Assembly (NCBI GenBank): GCA_029953675.1
Contig: JAMWBK010000008.1
Span: 1,893,001-1,957,000, forward strand
Reading direction: 5' to 3'
Length of the DNA: 64,000 nt
Source of the DNA: Rhodosorus marinus
Lineage: Eukaryota > Rhodophyta > Stylonematophyceae > Stylonematales > Stylonemataceae
Shown here one piece after another: positions 11,338 through 22,921 of the stretch. The notes under the pieces are model-generated. The model ran no database searches and was not told the DNA's origin. It saw only the letters and a list, made by a program, of their open reading frames with translations. Numbering within the stretch: the stretch's first letter is position 1; each line of letters opens with the position of its first letter. Made by a program: the position numbers and the translations under genes.

Positions 11338-13001
11338 GATTTTCTTTCTCAACTGAGTTCGTCAAGACCTTCAAACTCGTCTCTCCCCCCTCCACTACAC
11401 AAAAGCTACTCCTTCAACAAACTTCAACGTCAACTGTCCTCAACCACAATCAATCCTTCCTCCCTCCGTCGTCAACTGAACTTCTCTTATAGCAATGAGC
11501 TCCAAGCCACCAAAAAGTAGCATGGGGTGGTATCATTTCCTCTCTGAGGAGGACGGCTTCCCGGAAAAAATTACAACCAATGTAGCCTCGAACTCACAAT
11601 CTCCTCCAGTGCCTCTATGTTGGTAGAATTTTCTCCGCCCAAACGAGACTACAAGCAAAATTTTTCGGACTCCATTATAGTTACGATAATACCTGTTTTT
11701 AAAAAATCAAAATATTCTGAAAAAGGAGGAAAAGCTTTCTAGAATAGAACTACAGAAGATTGAAAAGTTTTATATTAAGCTTCTAGTTTCTTGATAAGGT
11801 ACATATTTCTATTTTATGACAATCATTATTTTCATACTGGGTACTATTATCATACTTTAAAGCTCGCGCTTAGTATTTAGATATTTTTAAACCTGGCTTT
11901 TTTATCATGACCGTATTAATTAATTTATAATATTATTCATTAGTTTCGCTATTGTAAAAGTGATACATTCTCTTCCTTGTATAAATATAATGTGTTTAAT
12001 ATTCATTTTGTATATATATTAAATACCAATAAAACGAACAGGTCATATAGGGTGACAAGTAAATGAGTTGAAGCTCGATTCTTCATTACACCGGCCGGTG
12101 TGGATGTAGGCGGCAAAGTCGCAAATTAAGGATCATACAGCAACAAGACTGTCAATAGTCCCGGTGCTACAAACCGGACGTGAAGGTTGAACGCTAGCTC
12201 TTTTACAGCTAGAGCTAGATGCTGCGCCTACGCTAAAAGGTTGCTCTACGAGCACAATACGTTACATTCAAAAGGACTCCGCCCTGTTCTTTTCTCGAGA
12301 AACCCATGACTGATGTATTGACTGTTACTGAGAGCGTATACTTTTTAATGTACGATTTAATGGTTTTATAACTGAAAGAAACAAACCATTTATTGTAATG
12401 CACCTGATGGAGCCTACCTTTTTTGACCGCCTGTTCTCGGCACAGTTCTGCACATCATGCACGGATAGAACCGTGTTGATGAGAACAGAGCTAAGTTCTC
12501 GCGTTTGTAGGATCTGCAGTGACTAGGGTTCGAGATCACTACGGACGCCATCTCGAGGTGGACTTGGCTGAATACGAACCCGACTCCGAAAGGACTCTCT
12601 CTAATGAACCCTGTACATCGTGTGTTGTGTTATGTTCACGTCGGTGCTGTCTTGTTTGTTGACGTGTCGTTTGATACATATCGACAGCATTTCGAACCCG
12701 ATCAAAAAAAGATCCGCAAAAACCCGTACCTAGGCGAGGCATTTCCCTTAGAATTCCGACATAGCAGGACGGCCGTGCGTGAATATGAGACAAACCCGCT
12801 ACCGCTCTTCAGTTCCAGGATCCCGAAAATGCCATAAGGCATAAAACCAGGAAGAAGGGTGTCCAGGTGTCCTCCTCAACATCAAATAGCCAGTTAGATA
12901 GCCAGATCAATCTTTCCATCTCAGAGAGTACCAAGCACTCCGCACACAACACGCGAGCCCGCATCGTTTGCCAATCGATCATCAAACGGGCAAACACATA
13001 C
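11338..13001. other. AT-rich intergenic region
   Basis: Roughly 1.7 kb. 11340-11500 is pyrimidine-rich and is probably the IF-1 promoter region. 11640-12050 is strongly AT-rich. 12100-13000 has short open stretches on both strands without any motif. Confidence 0.5.
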
Positions 13002-13008
13002 CTGTAAG

Positions 13009-13652
13009 TAAGGTTGTCATCCCCGTCCGATAAGAAAAAAAGTTCCGATTGCGCCTGATCAAAATATCAGACGGTCCGATAACAAACCTGTATTGAGTAA
13101 AAATAATGAATTTTTGTGTGGGATCTCGTCCTATATAAGTTTATCTGACCTTAATAGAAAAGAAAAAGTAAGCTTTGTCGAATAAAAGGTCCGACAACGA
13201 CCGATTGCGTCCAATATTTTTCAATGATTTTTCATCTTTTTTGAGGAAAGGTTATACCCCTTTCAGGTGGATCGCAAAGGGGATTTTGACTTGTTCAACC
13301 AGCGGGTGACAGCCTGTCTTTTCCAGAAATAATCATAATTCATTGCATGAGGGCAGCTTGACAAGCCGAGAAGTAATCATGATTCATGATATCCGAGTGA
13401 GACCCTGTCATGCCAAGAAGTAATCATCATTCAATACCGTGCCGGAGATGATTGATTATTAGACTAAAGTTGATTGAATATTAGACAATTTATCGGAGCC
13501 ATTTATCGGACAGTAGTCTGACCTGGTTTGTTCCGAGAATTTCAATCAGACATCCGGTAATTTTATACTGAGTTTAAATAGTTTATCCACTTCGAAAGTT
13601 TATCGGACGTTTATCGGACGTTTATCGGACGGTCCATGGACAGACAACACTA
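13009..13652. mobile_element. Non-autonomous hAT-like DNA transposon
   Basis: A 644-bp element flanked by the 7-bp direct repeat CTGTAAG (13002-13008 and 13653-13659; extension to 8 bp has one mismatch). The ends are short inverted repeats: TAAGGTTGTC on the left and GACAACACTA on the right. Inside lie repeated copies of a 9-mer, GTCCGATAA near the left end (13025, 13074) and its inverse TTATCGGAC near the right (13503, 13600, 13611, 13622), the last three in an 11-bp tandem. Such subterminal motif clusters are typical transposase-binding arrays of hAT elements, which make 8-bp duplications. There is no transposase gene, so it would depend on a full-length relative elsewhere. Confidence 0.7.
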
Positions 13653-13975
13653 CTGTAAGCTTTCTGTAATTTTTCCTATTTCAATTCGATCAATTTTTCT
13701 TCTTAAAAATGAGAATTTCCTATTGCATAAATCGATTCTGCTGGTGTTTCAGTGGGAACAAAGCGTATTCTGAGATGAGATATCCTAGTTGATACGGAGG
13801 AGTGATTCACGAGGGCGCTGTCCTATATCTGCTGCTCTGCTTTCTTTCCGCAAAGAGGGTTGAAAGTGGTTATGAATTTGGAGGCGACTCTCTGTATCCT
13901 TCTTGTGTTGGCCACGCGTCTCGCATTGCTCTTTGTTGGTGATTCTGTCTGGTATTGACTGAGCTGAGGAGTATC

Positions 13976-13983
13976 TATATATA
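13976..13983 (+). promoter_or_regulatory. TATA-like box before the DUF4139 gene
   Basis: TATATATA about 120 bp upstream of the start codon at 14102, followed by a G/GA-rich leader. A plain core-promoter match; not proof of use. Confidence 0.4.
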
Positions 13984-14101
13984 GAGCAGGTGGGGTGCTG
14001 TTGGGGTTGGGGAGGAGGAGGAGGAGCTGTTGAGATTGTCTGGTTCGCACGACTTTTTTTCTGTTGTTTTTATAGTTTAGACTCTTTTGTGTTTTGGTAG
14101 G

Positions 14102-16240
14102 ATGGCATCTGGATCTGCTGATGTGGTTCTAAGAACCCGGGAAGTGAGTTTGTATAACTCCGGTATGGGACATTTTGTGTTGGGAGCATCTGTTGAAGGG
14201 TCGGCGAGGTGCTATCTGTCTGTTCCTTCTGATAGTATTTCTGATGTCTTGAAGACTTTGACAGCGGAAGACGTGTCTGGTGATGGTGCGATAAGGAGTA
14301 TTGCCTACGAGTCGATGAAGGTTGATTCGAGCGGACCTGAGATTGATATTAAGCGATATGGCACGTTGGCGAATCTTCTATCGGATACTCAGGGCGCAGA
14401 GGTAACGATTAAATCTGGTACTGGGTCAGAGTCAGTTGAGGTGAAAGGGAAGATCATGGGAGTTCAGACTTTTCAGGGTGAAGCGGAGGACGGCGGAAAG
14501 GTGAAGGAGGAGGTGAACATAGTACTGATGAATGGCGAAGGATCCGTTCGTTTCTTCAATCTGACATCAATTAGCTCGATCAATTATGAGGAGAAAGAAC
14601 TACAGAAGCTGATCACGCGGTTTTTGGTGGACTCAAGTAACAATCTGAAGACCTTGAACCGGAGAATCACGATAACCACCCGGGGGGAGGGAACCAGGGA
14701 GGTTCTTGTTGGCTATGCGATCGAATGCCCCGTGTGGAAGGCGTCATATAGGGTAACATTCAGTTCTGATGAGGAAGATATGCAGATTCAGGGTTGGGCG
14801 ATCGTCGAAAATGTATCAGACAGTGATTGGGAGGACGTATCGCTACGGCTCATATCGGGAGTTCCGGTTTCGTTTCAGCATGATCTGTTCTCTGCTCGGT
14901 ACAAGAGGCGACCAATGATTGAAGCGTCCAAATCTGCTGGTTACAAAGTCCCTATTCTAGAGGAGGTGGAGGACAAGGCTAAGGAGGAAAGCTTGAGTGA
15001 TGAGGATGATGACATTGAGTGTTACGCAGATGAACAAGAGGGAGGCTTCGGTGGATCGGGTGCCGGAAGGAAGAAGAAGAAGGGTGGCATGTTTGGTAGC
15101 GCCCCGGTGATGCGTCGTGCCGGCGCGCCTAATCCCGCTCCTTTCGTGGGAGCACGGGCAGCTTTCGCATCCGAGGCATCCGATGTGCGAGACCAAAGGT
15201 TCACTGCTGGAAGGACGAGAAATGGTGGGGCGGACGTTCGAACACAGATGGCCGACATTGGACAACTGTTCGAATATGAAGTGAAGGAGAAGGTCTCGCT
15301 GCAGAAAAATCAGTCGGCTCTGGTGCCGATCCTGTTCAGCGAGCTCGCTGGTGAGAAGGTGTCCTTGTATAACAAGGCGAATCATGGGCTGCACTCCTTT
15401 CGGGCGATCCGAATGGAGAACTCGACTGAGTGTGTACTGGAGTCGGGACCGGTCAGTCTGTTTGAAAACAACCATTATGCTGGAGAGGCGATGATAAGCT
15501 CCATAACGCCGAAGAAGGAGGTGCTAATGTTGCCGTTCTCAATGGACCTGCGGCTATTGATCTCTGAGAAGAGGCAGAACCGGGTGGCGGATATCACAAA
15601 GGTGCAGTTGAGCCAAGCGGCAGTATTGATCCATCGAAAGCGAGTGGAGACCACAGAGTATTCTATTCGTAACCGTGGAGATGAGAAGGTGATCTTGTAC
15701 GTCGAGCATGGGCACAAGGAGAAGCAGGGGTACAGCCAGGGAGATATTGTGGGCGGAAAACTTTCTGAGAAGACTGGGAGCTACTATCGAATCCGGGCGG
15801 AGATCGAGTCAAGCGAGAAGAACTCGACTGTGAAAGTAGAGGAGGAGAGAGAGGTCGTAGAACGCGTTGGGTTCGGTGCAGAGATCCTTCAGCAAGCGAA
15901 CAAGTGGTGTTCGCGGATGCTAATCACGGACGACCTTCGGAACAAGATCAATAAGCTCTACGAACTGTGGATAAGACGCGATGTGCTTGTGCAGCAACAA
16001 CGCAATCTGGAAAAGGTCGTGACTGAAAACCGAAAGGATGTTGAGTCGGAGCGTGAGACCCTGAGCAAGTTGGAAGGCACAGCCGCGGCTGCCAGCCTGC
16101 AAGCTGAGGTGGTAACCAGACTGAGAGGAGCGATGGAAGCACTAGACGCCACCAGAAAGAAACAGAAGGAGATAGCAAGTATGCTAGAAAAGAACGACGT
16201 CGAGAGGGGAAGGATTGTGTCTTCGGAAAGCGCGAGCTAA
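14102..16240 (+). CDS. DUF4139 domain protein
   Basis: A single 2.1-kb exon coding for 712 aa, the longest uninterrupted gene in the window. The first in-frame ATG is at 14102. The N-terminal part (about residues 1-200) is a beta-rich region with VSLYNSGMGHF, consistent with the DUF4140-type N-terminal half. The DUF4139 signature follows: ITITTRGEGTREVLVGY, CPVWKASYRVTFSSDEED, GWAIVENVSDSDWEDVSLRL and SGVPVSFQHDLF. Between about residues 285 and 380 lies a low-complexity acidic then Gly/Lys-rich linker, followed by more beta-rich sequence (SALVPILFSE, VLMLPFSMDLRLL). The C-terminal about 120 residues are charged and coiled-coil-like (VESERETLSKLEG). No signal peptide or membrane segment is seen. 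The biochemical role of the family is unknown; bacterial relatives are loosely named mucoidy inhibitor homologues. Confidence 0.85.
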   Translation: MASGSADVVLRTREVSLYNSGMGHFVLGASVEGSARCYLSVPSDSISDVLKTLTAEDVSGDGAIRSIAYESMKVDSSGPEIDIKRYGTLANLLSDTQGAEVTIKSGTGSESVEVKGKIMGVQTFQGEAEDGGKVKEEVNIVLMNGEGSVRFFNLTSISSINYEEKELQKLITRFLVDSSNNLKTLNRRITITTRGEGTREVLVGYAIECPVWKASYRVTFSSDEEDMQIQGWAIVENVSDSDWEDVSLRLISGVPVSFQHDLFSARYKRRPMIEASKSAGYKVPILEEVEDKAKEESLSDEDDDIECYADEQEGGFGGSGAGRKKKKGGMFGSAPVMRRAGAPNPAPFVGARAAFASEASDVRDQRFTAGRTRNGGADVRTQMADIGQLFEYEVKEKVSLQKNQSALVPILFSELAGEKVSLYNKANHGLHSFRAIRMENSTECVLESGPVSLFENNHYAGEAMISSITPKKEVLMLPFSMDLRLLISEKRQNRVADITKVQLSQAAVLIHRKRVETTEYSIRNRGDEKVILYVEHGHKEKQGYSQGDIVGGKLSEKTGSYYRIRAEIESSEKNSTVKVEEEREVVERVGFGAEILQQANKWCSRMLITDDLRNKINKLYELWIRRDVLVQQQRNLEKVVTENRKDVESERETLSKLEGTAAAASLQAEVVTRLRGAMEALDATRKKQKEIASMLEKNDVERGRIVSSESAS

Positions 16241-18545
16241 ACTGGCAAGGAATGATCCAATAGGCGCCAACGTTTCAACCGCCTCCCCGATACTGAGCGA
16301 GAAGTGCAATAGGGAAGGTCGGGCCTTTGGTTTTTCTCATGATGGCCTAAACGCTGCTCGTCAATCTTACTCCGCCAAAGTATTGTATCCAGCTCTAACA
16401 AGCAGATTGCTCGTTTGCTGTCTTACGCGAGAAGTGTCCCCTATGGCCGATGGAGAAAGCGGATCTGTTTCAGACGCCAGCAACTCAAAACCCGTTTGTA
16501 GCGATCGTTTCACGGTGAGGTGGGGAAATTTCCAAGTGTCCTCGCTCAAGGCCAGACGCGTACTCGTGCGGAGTCCTTAGTACAATGTAGTACACAGAGT
16601 TTATTATCGTTTCAATGTACCGTAACCTTTACTAGGCAGCTGCCCACTCCAGCGCAACAGTAGTTCTATCACTATCTGAGCGGAAAGGTCAGGGTAACCC
16701 CGCGACCGGGGTCTCATGCTACGTTCAAACAAAAAAAGCAGGGACCAGTGGAATGTCCAACTGGTTCACAGGCAAAGCTCCTCCTATCGAAATCTCAGCG
16801 TTCCAAAGGGTTCTGTTCAACTGAACTCGCACCTCGCTCAGCTCGTTCGTTGGTGGAGTAGATGTTTGCAGTGCGGGTGACCAAGCCTTGGTATGGTGTG
16901 TCGAGACTCTCGAGAGAGACACGCAACACCGCCCGAACACCGGAATAGAAAACTAAAGGGGACAAGATGCTACCACTGCGTGATCTAAGTATTCGTGAAA
17001 GCAAAGTATCGGATGGGTTGTCTCCGCAGGTAAATGGCAGCCAACAATGACGGTGACCTGCACAAACAAGATGAAAGTTACCCAGATAACCAGCCGTATT
17101 CGGGTAGGAAGACTCGTCGTCTTCAGCAATAATACCGGCAAGGGTCCACAATGGTGCAACTTCAGCAACACGGACGCTGTTCTCATCAACCATCTCGACG
17201 TTGTCAAAACTCGCCGCAACTAGAGAGCCTGGAATGCTAACGTAACGCCAGGTCGCCAGCTTTCTGGTAGACCACACACGAACGAGATGGTTGGCTGACT
17301 GCTTACTTCACTTTGAGACCCCTCTGTTTCCAGCTTAGGACTTGTTTGCTTTCGGGTTGTGAGGAATGCCGCTGGAAGAGTAATCGAAGCTCAGGCTTTT
17401 CAGGGTTTCCTTTTTAGTGCGCCATACACTTCTGCAGGCTTGCGCCACGTCCTCGGAACGCTATTTCGCCTGGAAAATCTAGGCCGTCCTCACCTGCCAC
17501 CTGCCCCACAACCGTTTTAGCACTTGTTCCAACAAACCCGCAACAGATCTTTCCCCCCCACAGGCTGGTCGTACCAACTGCTAAGACAGTCAAAATCATA
17601 TCCAGGAAACTTATTTACAAAATACAAGAGAAAAATGCTGGTATAACGGAGGATCGCCCAATGCCTATATATATTTTCACAAATCAACTCTTCGAAAAAC
17701 ATTTTTCTCATAAAAACACAACTCTCCGTGCGTGGGACGCGTGGCGTTTTATTATTCCATAATCTAGTATTTTCATCAAATTATTTCACGTTTCAATATG
17801 AGAGCGTTGCCTGAAAAAGTAGAAAAGTAGTTTAAAAAATGTTGTTCTCTGGGTGCACCGCATTTTCAATTCTTTCGAATTGTTTTTCCATTTCCAGAAC
17901 TTGTCCTTTCCAACGTTCATCCAAAGCATAAATTGTTTTATTGATATAATTAACTAGCATGTCTTTTTCGGTCTATTTTATTCTCGTAAACGATTTACAG
18001 CGGTTCGTCTTTCATCAGCGTCTGACGTGAAACTCCTTTCTTAGAAGATACAAAAAAACAAAACAAATTACTCCGTTCGTTCACCGTACGAAAATATTTC
18101 ATAAAACAAATCTGTAAAGTAGCACATCCAGACAATATAAAAATTTATTAATACATGCAGTCATTGAGCAACCACTGAAGATCTGCTGCCAAAAAAATCA
18201 CAATTCATTTGACTCCACCAAAATATTTAAATATTTTACAAAACAAAATCCCAATGTGGCACATCCAGGACAAAAACATTGAAGAATATATTATAAATTC
18301 AATATTTGATCAACTACGAAATATCTCCCAAAGCTGTGCTTAACATGCAAAGCGGATCACATTGTACCTTGTACTGTCAAAGAATAAGTTTATTCGTCAT
18401 ACTTTATTTATTTCAATTAATATCTTAAAAACGAATAAATTCGTGATTAAGTATGTGACTCTTAAAAATGATATGGTCTTGTTAGTACTACCGTGCATCA
18501 GCATCAGCTTTGATCCGTTAAGCAAAAATTGTTGGATTGGCTTTG
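16241..18545. other. Intergenic, with one coding-like remnant
   Basis: About 2.3 kb. On the minus strand 17277-16795 is open for 160 codons and has protein-like composition (SIPGSLVAASFDNVEMVDEN, LESLDTPYQGLVTRTANIY), but it has no ATG and no family; it may be an exon or a decayed gene. On the plus strand an ATG at 16444 opens a short exon-like piece ending ACG/GTGAGG with no partner. 17600-18500 is AT-rich and empty. Confidence 0.35.
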
Positions 18546-18700
18546 GGATTACTGGCTGGGCAAACGGGGAAGGCCTGTGTTGATGGGTATGGTTTCATAA
18601 CCATTTATCGTTCTGTTGTTGTGGGTAGGATTGGGTTGTGGATCACTGGCTGAGCAAAAAGGGAAGGTATGCGTTGATGGGGATGGTTTCATGAACTGTT
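18546..18700. repeat. Tandem duplication of about 94 bp
   Basis: Two diverged direct copies: GGATTACTGGCTGGGCAAAC from 18546 and GGATCACTGGCTGAGCAAAA from 18640, each continuing through a GGGAAGG...GTTGATGGG.ATGGTTTCAT block. It lies about 150-300 bp upstream of the ABCG start, within its likely upstream regulatory region. Confidence 0.65.
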
Positions 18701-18829
18701 TCTTGCTCTGTTTTTTCAAAGGGAAATCAGAACTTTGGTGAAGTCCGCACTTCTGATGATGAAGAAATGCGCAAGCGCGGCGGTCCTTTGAAGTTTTTCT
18801 ACTGGAGGTCAGCGTGGTAGTTGGAGGAG

Positions 18830-18837
18830 TATAAATA
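18830..18837 (+). promoter_or_regulatory. TATA box of the ABCG gene
   Basis: TATAAATA, 119 bp before the ATG at 18956, in a G-rich context. The decayed downstream copy keeps a matching TATAAAT (22811-22817) in a similar GA-rich setting, which supports it as an ancestral promoter element. Confidence 0.5.
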
Positions 18838-18955
18838 ATGAGCGTGGAGGTGGGGGTTTGGGAGTTTGGGTCAGCCAGGAGGACAGAAAAAAAGTAACGA
18901 CAGAGAGAAAGTGAGAGAGGAATTGCGAGGAGATTTTGCTTCATTGAGCAGAACA

Positions 18956-20829
18956 ATGGCTGACATTGTGGATACAGATGACGGAATTATTACCAAGCAG
19001 GTTGACGACCTGGAGATGGGCTACGAGACAATGGAGACGGGCATGCCGACGATGAGCACCATGTTGGAGCCCGTTCATCTGCAGTGGAAGAACTTGAGCT
19101 ACGCGGTCAAGGGCAAGAATGCGAAGCCGATTCTGCAGCCGATGAACGGCGATGTGAGGCCCGGGCAGATGCTCGCGATTATGGGTTCATCTGGTGCTGG
19201 GAAGACGACGCTGCTCAACCTTCTGGCAGGGAGACTGTCTTCGTCGAACAACGTTGAGACCGGTGGTGAAGTGTTTGTTAACGGTAATAAACGAGACTTC
19301 AAAACTTTCGGAAAGTACGCGGCTTATGTAGAACAGAGCAACAACATGTTCGAGAAGCTTACTGTTGTCGAGCAAATTGGATTCTCGGCGGCCCTGAGGC
19401 TTCCGATGGAGGTAGGAAAACATAGACGCCAGATCAAGGCTGAGGAAATCATCAACGAGTTGGCCTCAAGAACGTGAAGGAATCGATGATTGGAGGTGAG
19501 GGTACTCGGGGAGTGAGTGGAGGAGAGAAGCGAAGGGTGAACATTGGAACGGAGCTTGTGACGAGTCCGTCGCTCATCTTCCTGGACGAGCCTACCTCGG
19601 GCCTGGACTCGTTCAACGCCCTTAACGTGATGCAGTCACTGAGGGCCCTGGCGGCGCGTGGAAGGACTATTGTCACCACGATCCATCAGCCAAGGTCGAA
19701 CATTTTCTCTCTTTTCGACCAGCTACTGCTTCTCTCGAAAGGAGAGGTTGTGTACTTTGGCCCCGCCAACAAGGCGGTTGCTTACTTTTCGCGGCTGGGT
19801 CACGCGTGTCCTCCCGAATACAATCCCGCGGACTTTATGATCGATTTAACTTCTTCGGACACGAGGACGACTCAAAGGGAGCAGGAAACCGCTGAGAGGA
19901 TTGAGATACTGGCTTCGACGTACTTGGAATCGGCGGAAAACGTTGGCATGGTTGACGATTATGAGGAGCCCGATCTGCTGGGAACGAAGGAGGATGGAAA
20001 GTTCTCCAAATACAACTCTTCTTGGACGAAGGAGCTGCGGTACCTGCTGAAGAGGTCGTTCATTTTGATGATGAGGGACAAGGCAGAGAACATCACTCGA
20101 GTGGGCATCTCAGTCATCATGGGCCTGTTGCTGGGACTGATCTGGGTTGGTGTGGGCTACGACTATTGGAGTGAACCAACACCGGACCGGTTGAGCGCTC
20201 TTATTGGCGCCCTTGCGTTCGTCTCCATCAACGAATCGTTCAATGGTGCCTTTGCGGTCCTGTTTGTCTTCCCGATGGAGGGGACGATCGTGTTACGAGA
20301 GCGGGCGAGCAGAATGTACAGGGTATCTTCGTACTTCGTGGCAAGGACGCTTATTGAGGTTCCGAGAACGGTGCTTGTGGTCTTGATATTCACATCGATC
20401 AACTACTTCATTGTTGGGTTCAGGATCGAAGCTGGAGCTTTCTTAGAGTATACGGTGATCATCGTTCTGATCTCGTGGGCATCGGAGAGCTTGACCATTT
20501 GCGTCTCAACGTTCGCCAAAGACGCGCAAGTGGCATCCTCGGTTGTTCCCGTGTTTATTATCCTGGCGTTCCTGTTCTCCGGATTCTTGATCGATCTGTC
20601 GCTCATCCCAGTGTGGCTAAGCTGGCTGCAGTACTTGTCCTGGATCAAGTACGGACTCCTTCTGATCATGTACTCACAGTTCGCCGGTGACGTCAGTGAA
20701 GAACTCGTGCTGGCGCGGTACGGGAATGTTTCCCGGGGAGCAGCGTACGCCGGCTTGATCGCGTGCACAGTTGTCCTCCGTATTCTGGGATATGCATTCC
20801 TCCGACTTAACAAGCCGAAGAAGAGCTAA
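18956..20829 (+). CDS. ABCG-type half transporter with one frameshift
   Basis: A white/WBC-type half transporter: cytosolic ATPase domain first, then a membrane domain, exporting lipophilic compounds as a dimer. The ATPase half has Walker A GSSGAGKTT (about residues 79-87), signature GVSGGEKRRVNIG and Walker B LIFLDEPTSGLDSF, plus the H-loop TTIHQPRSN. The membrane half holds the usual six segments, for example VSVIMGLLLGLIWVGV-like and VPVFIILAFLFSGFLI stretches, ending with the basic tail NKPKKS. The reading frame shifts by one base at about 19462-19463: the frame starting at 18956 ends soon after, and the rest continues in another frame. One G appears missing from a GG run; restoring length gives about 624 aa, normal for the family. 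Everything else is intact, so this is either a sequence error or a very recent lesion. A decayed copy follows downstream. Confidence 0.88.
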
Positions 20830-22810
20830 ATCGCGATGTCGTGAAAAGTCATTCAAACGGAGCAATACAACGACGCTTCCTGTTCATTATTTTCACTATT
20901 TTTTCGACAGATTTCCTTTCCAAGAGTCGATCTGGGCAAACCTTGAAATTCTGTATCTTAGTTTACCTTTGAGGAAACACAGCTGAACGCAAACTTATTC
21001 GAAGTTCATATCAATGTTGCCGATCCGAAACTCTGAACTCGGATAGCATTGTGGGGGGGATGTACCCAGACACCCGAACTTTGCTAGGGTCAGCAAGATC
21101 ATTAGGCGTTCAAATGGGCTTATAGACGAAAGCTTCTCAGCCTCTATGGAGACGTGTTCATTGATCCCGATCGATGTGTTGGGTTTGTTTCCGTTCCCTT
21201 ACCTATGGAGCCTTGGGCAGGCAGTCGTGGTTTTCATACTGAGCTTGTTGCAAACCGAGAGCGTGAAGAGCAAACAAGCGTGAATATCAACTTTTGCGAG
21301 GTCGATGAACAGCTGAAGATCTGTAAAATTCGATGCGAATGCGTTTTACGGATCTCTTCATACTTGGGTACACACACGGATCCCGTAGGTTACCCCGTTG
21401 GCCTTAGTATTGGAAATCTTAACCCTCCGTTCGGTTCCTGTCCGTTGAAGCCCTTGTTTACCTATCCTGTGTTGGATCATGGCTGGCTTGTAAAAATTGG
21501 CATGCTCTAAAATGGACCCTGTCGTGTAGGGGTCCAGGAAACGTTCGGCTTCTGCGCTTGAAGAAGTATCTCGTGCTTTCTACATTCGATCACGCTGATT
21601 TTCTTCAGATGGTAGACCATTTTAGTGCTCAACTGCCATCGCACTTTCGGCAGCTTCACTGAAGTTCACCGTAGGCCCATTGCGGAAACTATGAGGAGAA
21701 GGACGCGTGGCTTGATATCATTTCATGAACCGAAATTGGAATTTAGGATATATTTTTGGTGTTAAAAAGTCTGCCGGATTGAACTTTGCACGATGTTGAG
21801 GATCAACCCTAAAGAACGAGGGTGCAGTTCGACCAGATTCTGTAACACAGCTAGTCCAGCAAGCACTCGAGAAGGATGGCGCTGAACACTCTATCCTTCG
21901 TTCTTTCTTTTAGTTCCCCGATTTTACATGAGACGGCTGGATACGCGGGGTTAGGCGTATATGTTGGGGAGCATAATAGATCTTGGGCTTTCGCTACAGT
22001 ATGTTTCCTAAGGGAAGCAAGCTCACATTCCCCTTCATGGTCAACTGATAGCCTATGAAAAAGCATCCACCTTTTACTCTTTAGAGGCAAAGGCTCCACT
22101 TCTTTGATACGAAAAGGCCTTGGGCAAGCGTGAGGATGGACTCTGCTCCCATGTCATGATCAAACATATTCGCCTTCCGAGATTTCTAGAGTTGGAACCA
22201 GCTCAGCACAGACCGAGAAGTCCTACACCCCCCCCGTGGAGAAAGTAGCTTACGTCTCAAAATACCCATTTTTACTGCAGAAACTAAAGACGCATCCATC
22301 CCGACGAATTGTTCCCTCAAAAGGATATAGAAAGTCTAGGTTTGTACAAATCGCCCTCCGAATTACATTTAGCCATCACCTACAAATATGCTTAAATATC
22401 TTCATAAATTCATATTAATGACCGATAAATCCTATGACAGTTAAAATGCTTATATTTTACTATAGTACGTAGCATGTGATTACTAGCCCTCTGATTGGAA
22501 ATGCAAATTCGTTCAATTAGTCATGCTGTCAGTTACTCCTTCTGGAAATCCGAAATGGATCGATTCTTTGTATTGTTGAAGAAATTTTGATGTTCAGCAA
22601 TATCGATGTGATGGTCGTGAGGTTCACTGGAACCGAGCAGGATATGCGGGCGGCTGCTCAATATGGTTGGGTCTGCTAGGGTTTCTCTTCCACGGAATTT
22701 TTTTGATTCTGAAGGCAAGGATTTTCTTGATGAAGGAGCGAGATTCTCTGCTGCAGCCGGTTTTTCCGGGAGGTGCGAGGGTTACATGATGGGAATGGTC
22801 TGGAGTAGAG
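20830..22810. other. Intergenic between the two ABCG copies
   Basis: About 2 kb. No gene is supported; a plus-strand open stretch at 21154-21510 lacks an ATG start and any motif. 22300-22500 is AT-rich. The last 100 bp are GA-rich and carry the TATAAAT of the pseudogene. Confidence 0.45.
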
Positions 22811-22921
22811 TATAAATGGTGGGAAGAGGCTGGGGGAGGGTGTTGATGGAGGTAGATGCCATCAGAGTAAGGACGGGCAGAGATAGAGTGGAACCTTTTT
22901 TTTACGACTTAACATTGTGCT

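Noticed and set aside
14957-15475. 172-codon open frame on the minus strand
   Set aside because: Lies wholly inside the DUF4139 gene on the opposite strand and has no family or start context.
17041-17110. 24-nt GTAACT...TGTGCAG intron in the minus-strand remnant
   Set aside because: Too short for a spliceosomal intron here (others are 55 nt or more) and the sequence is open without splicing.
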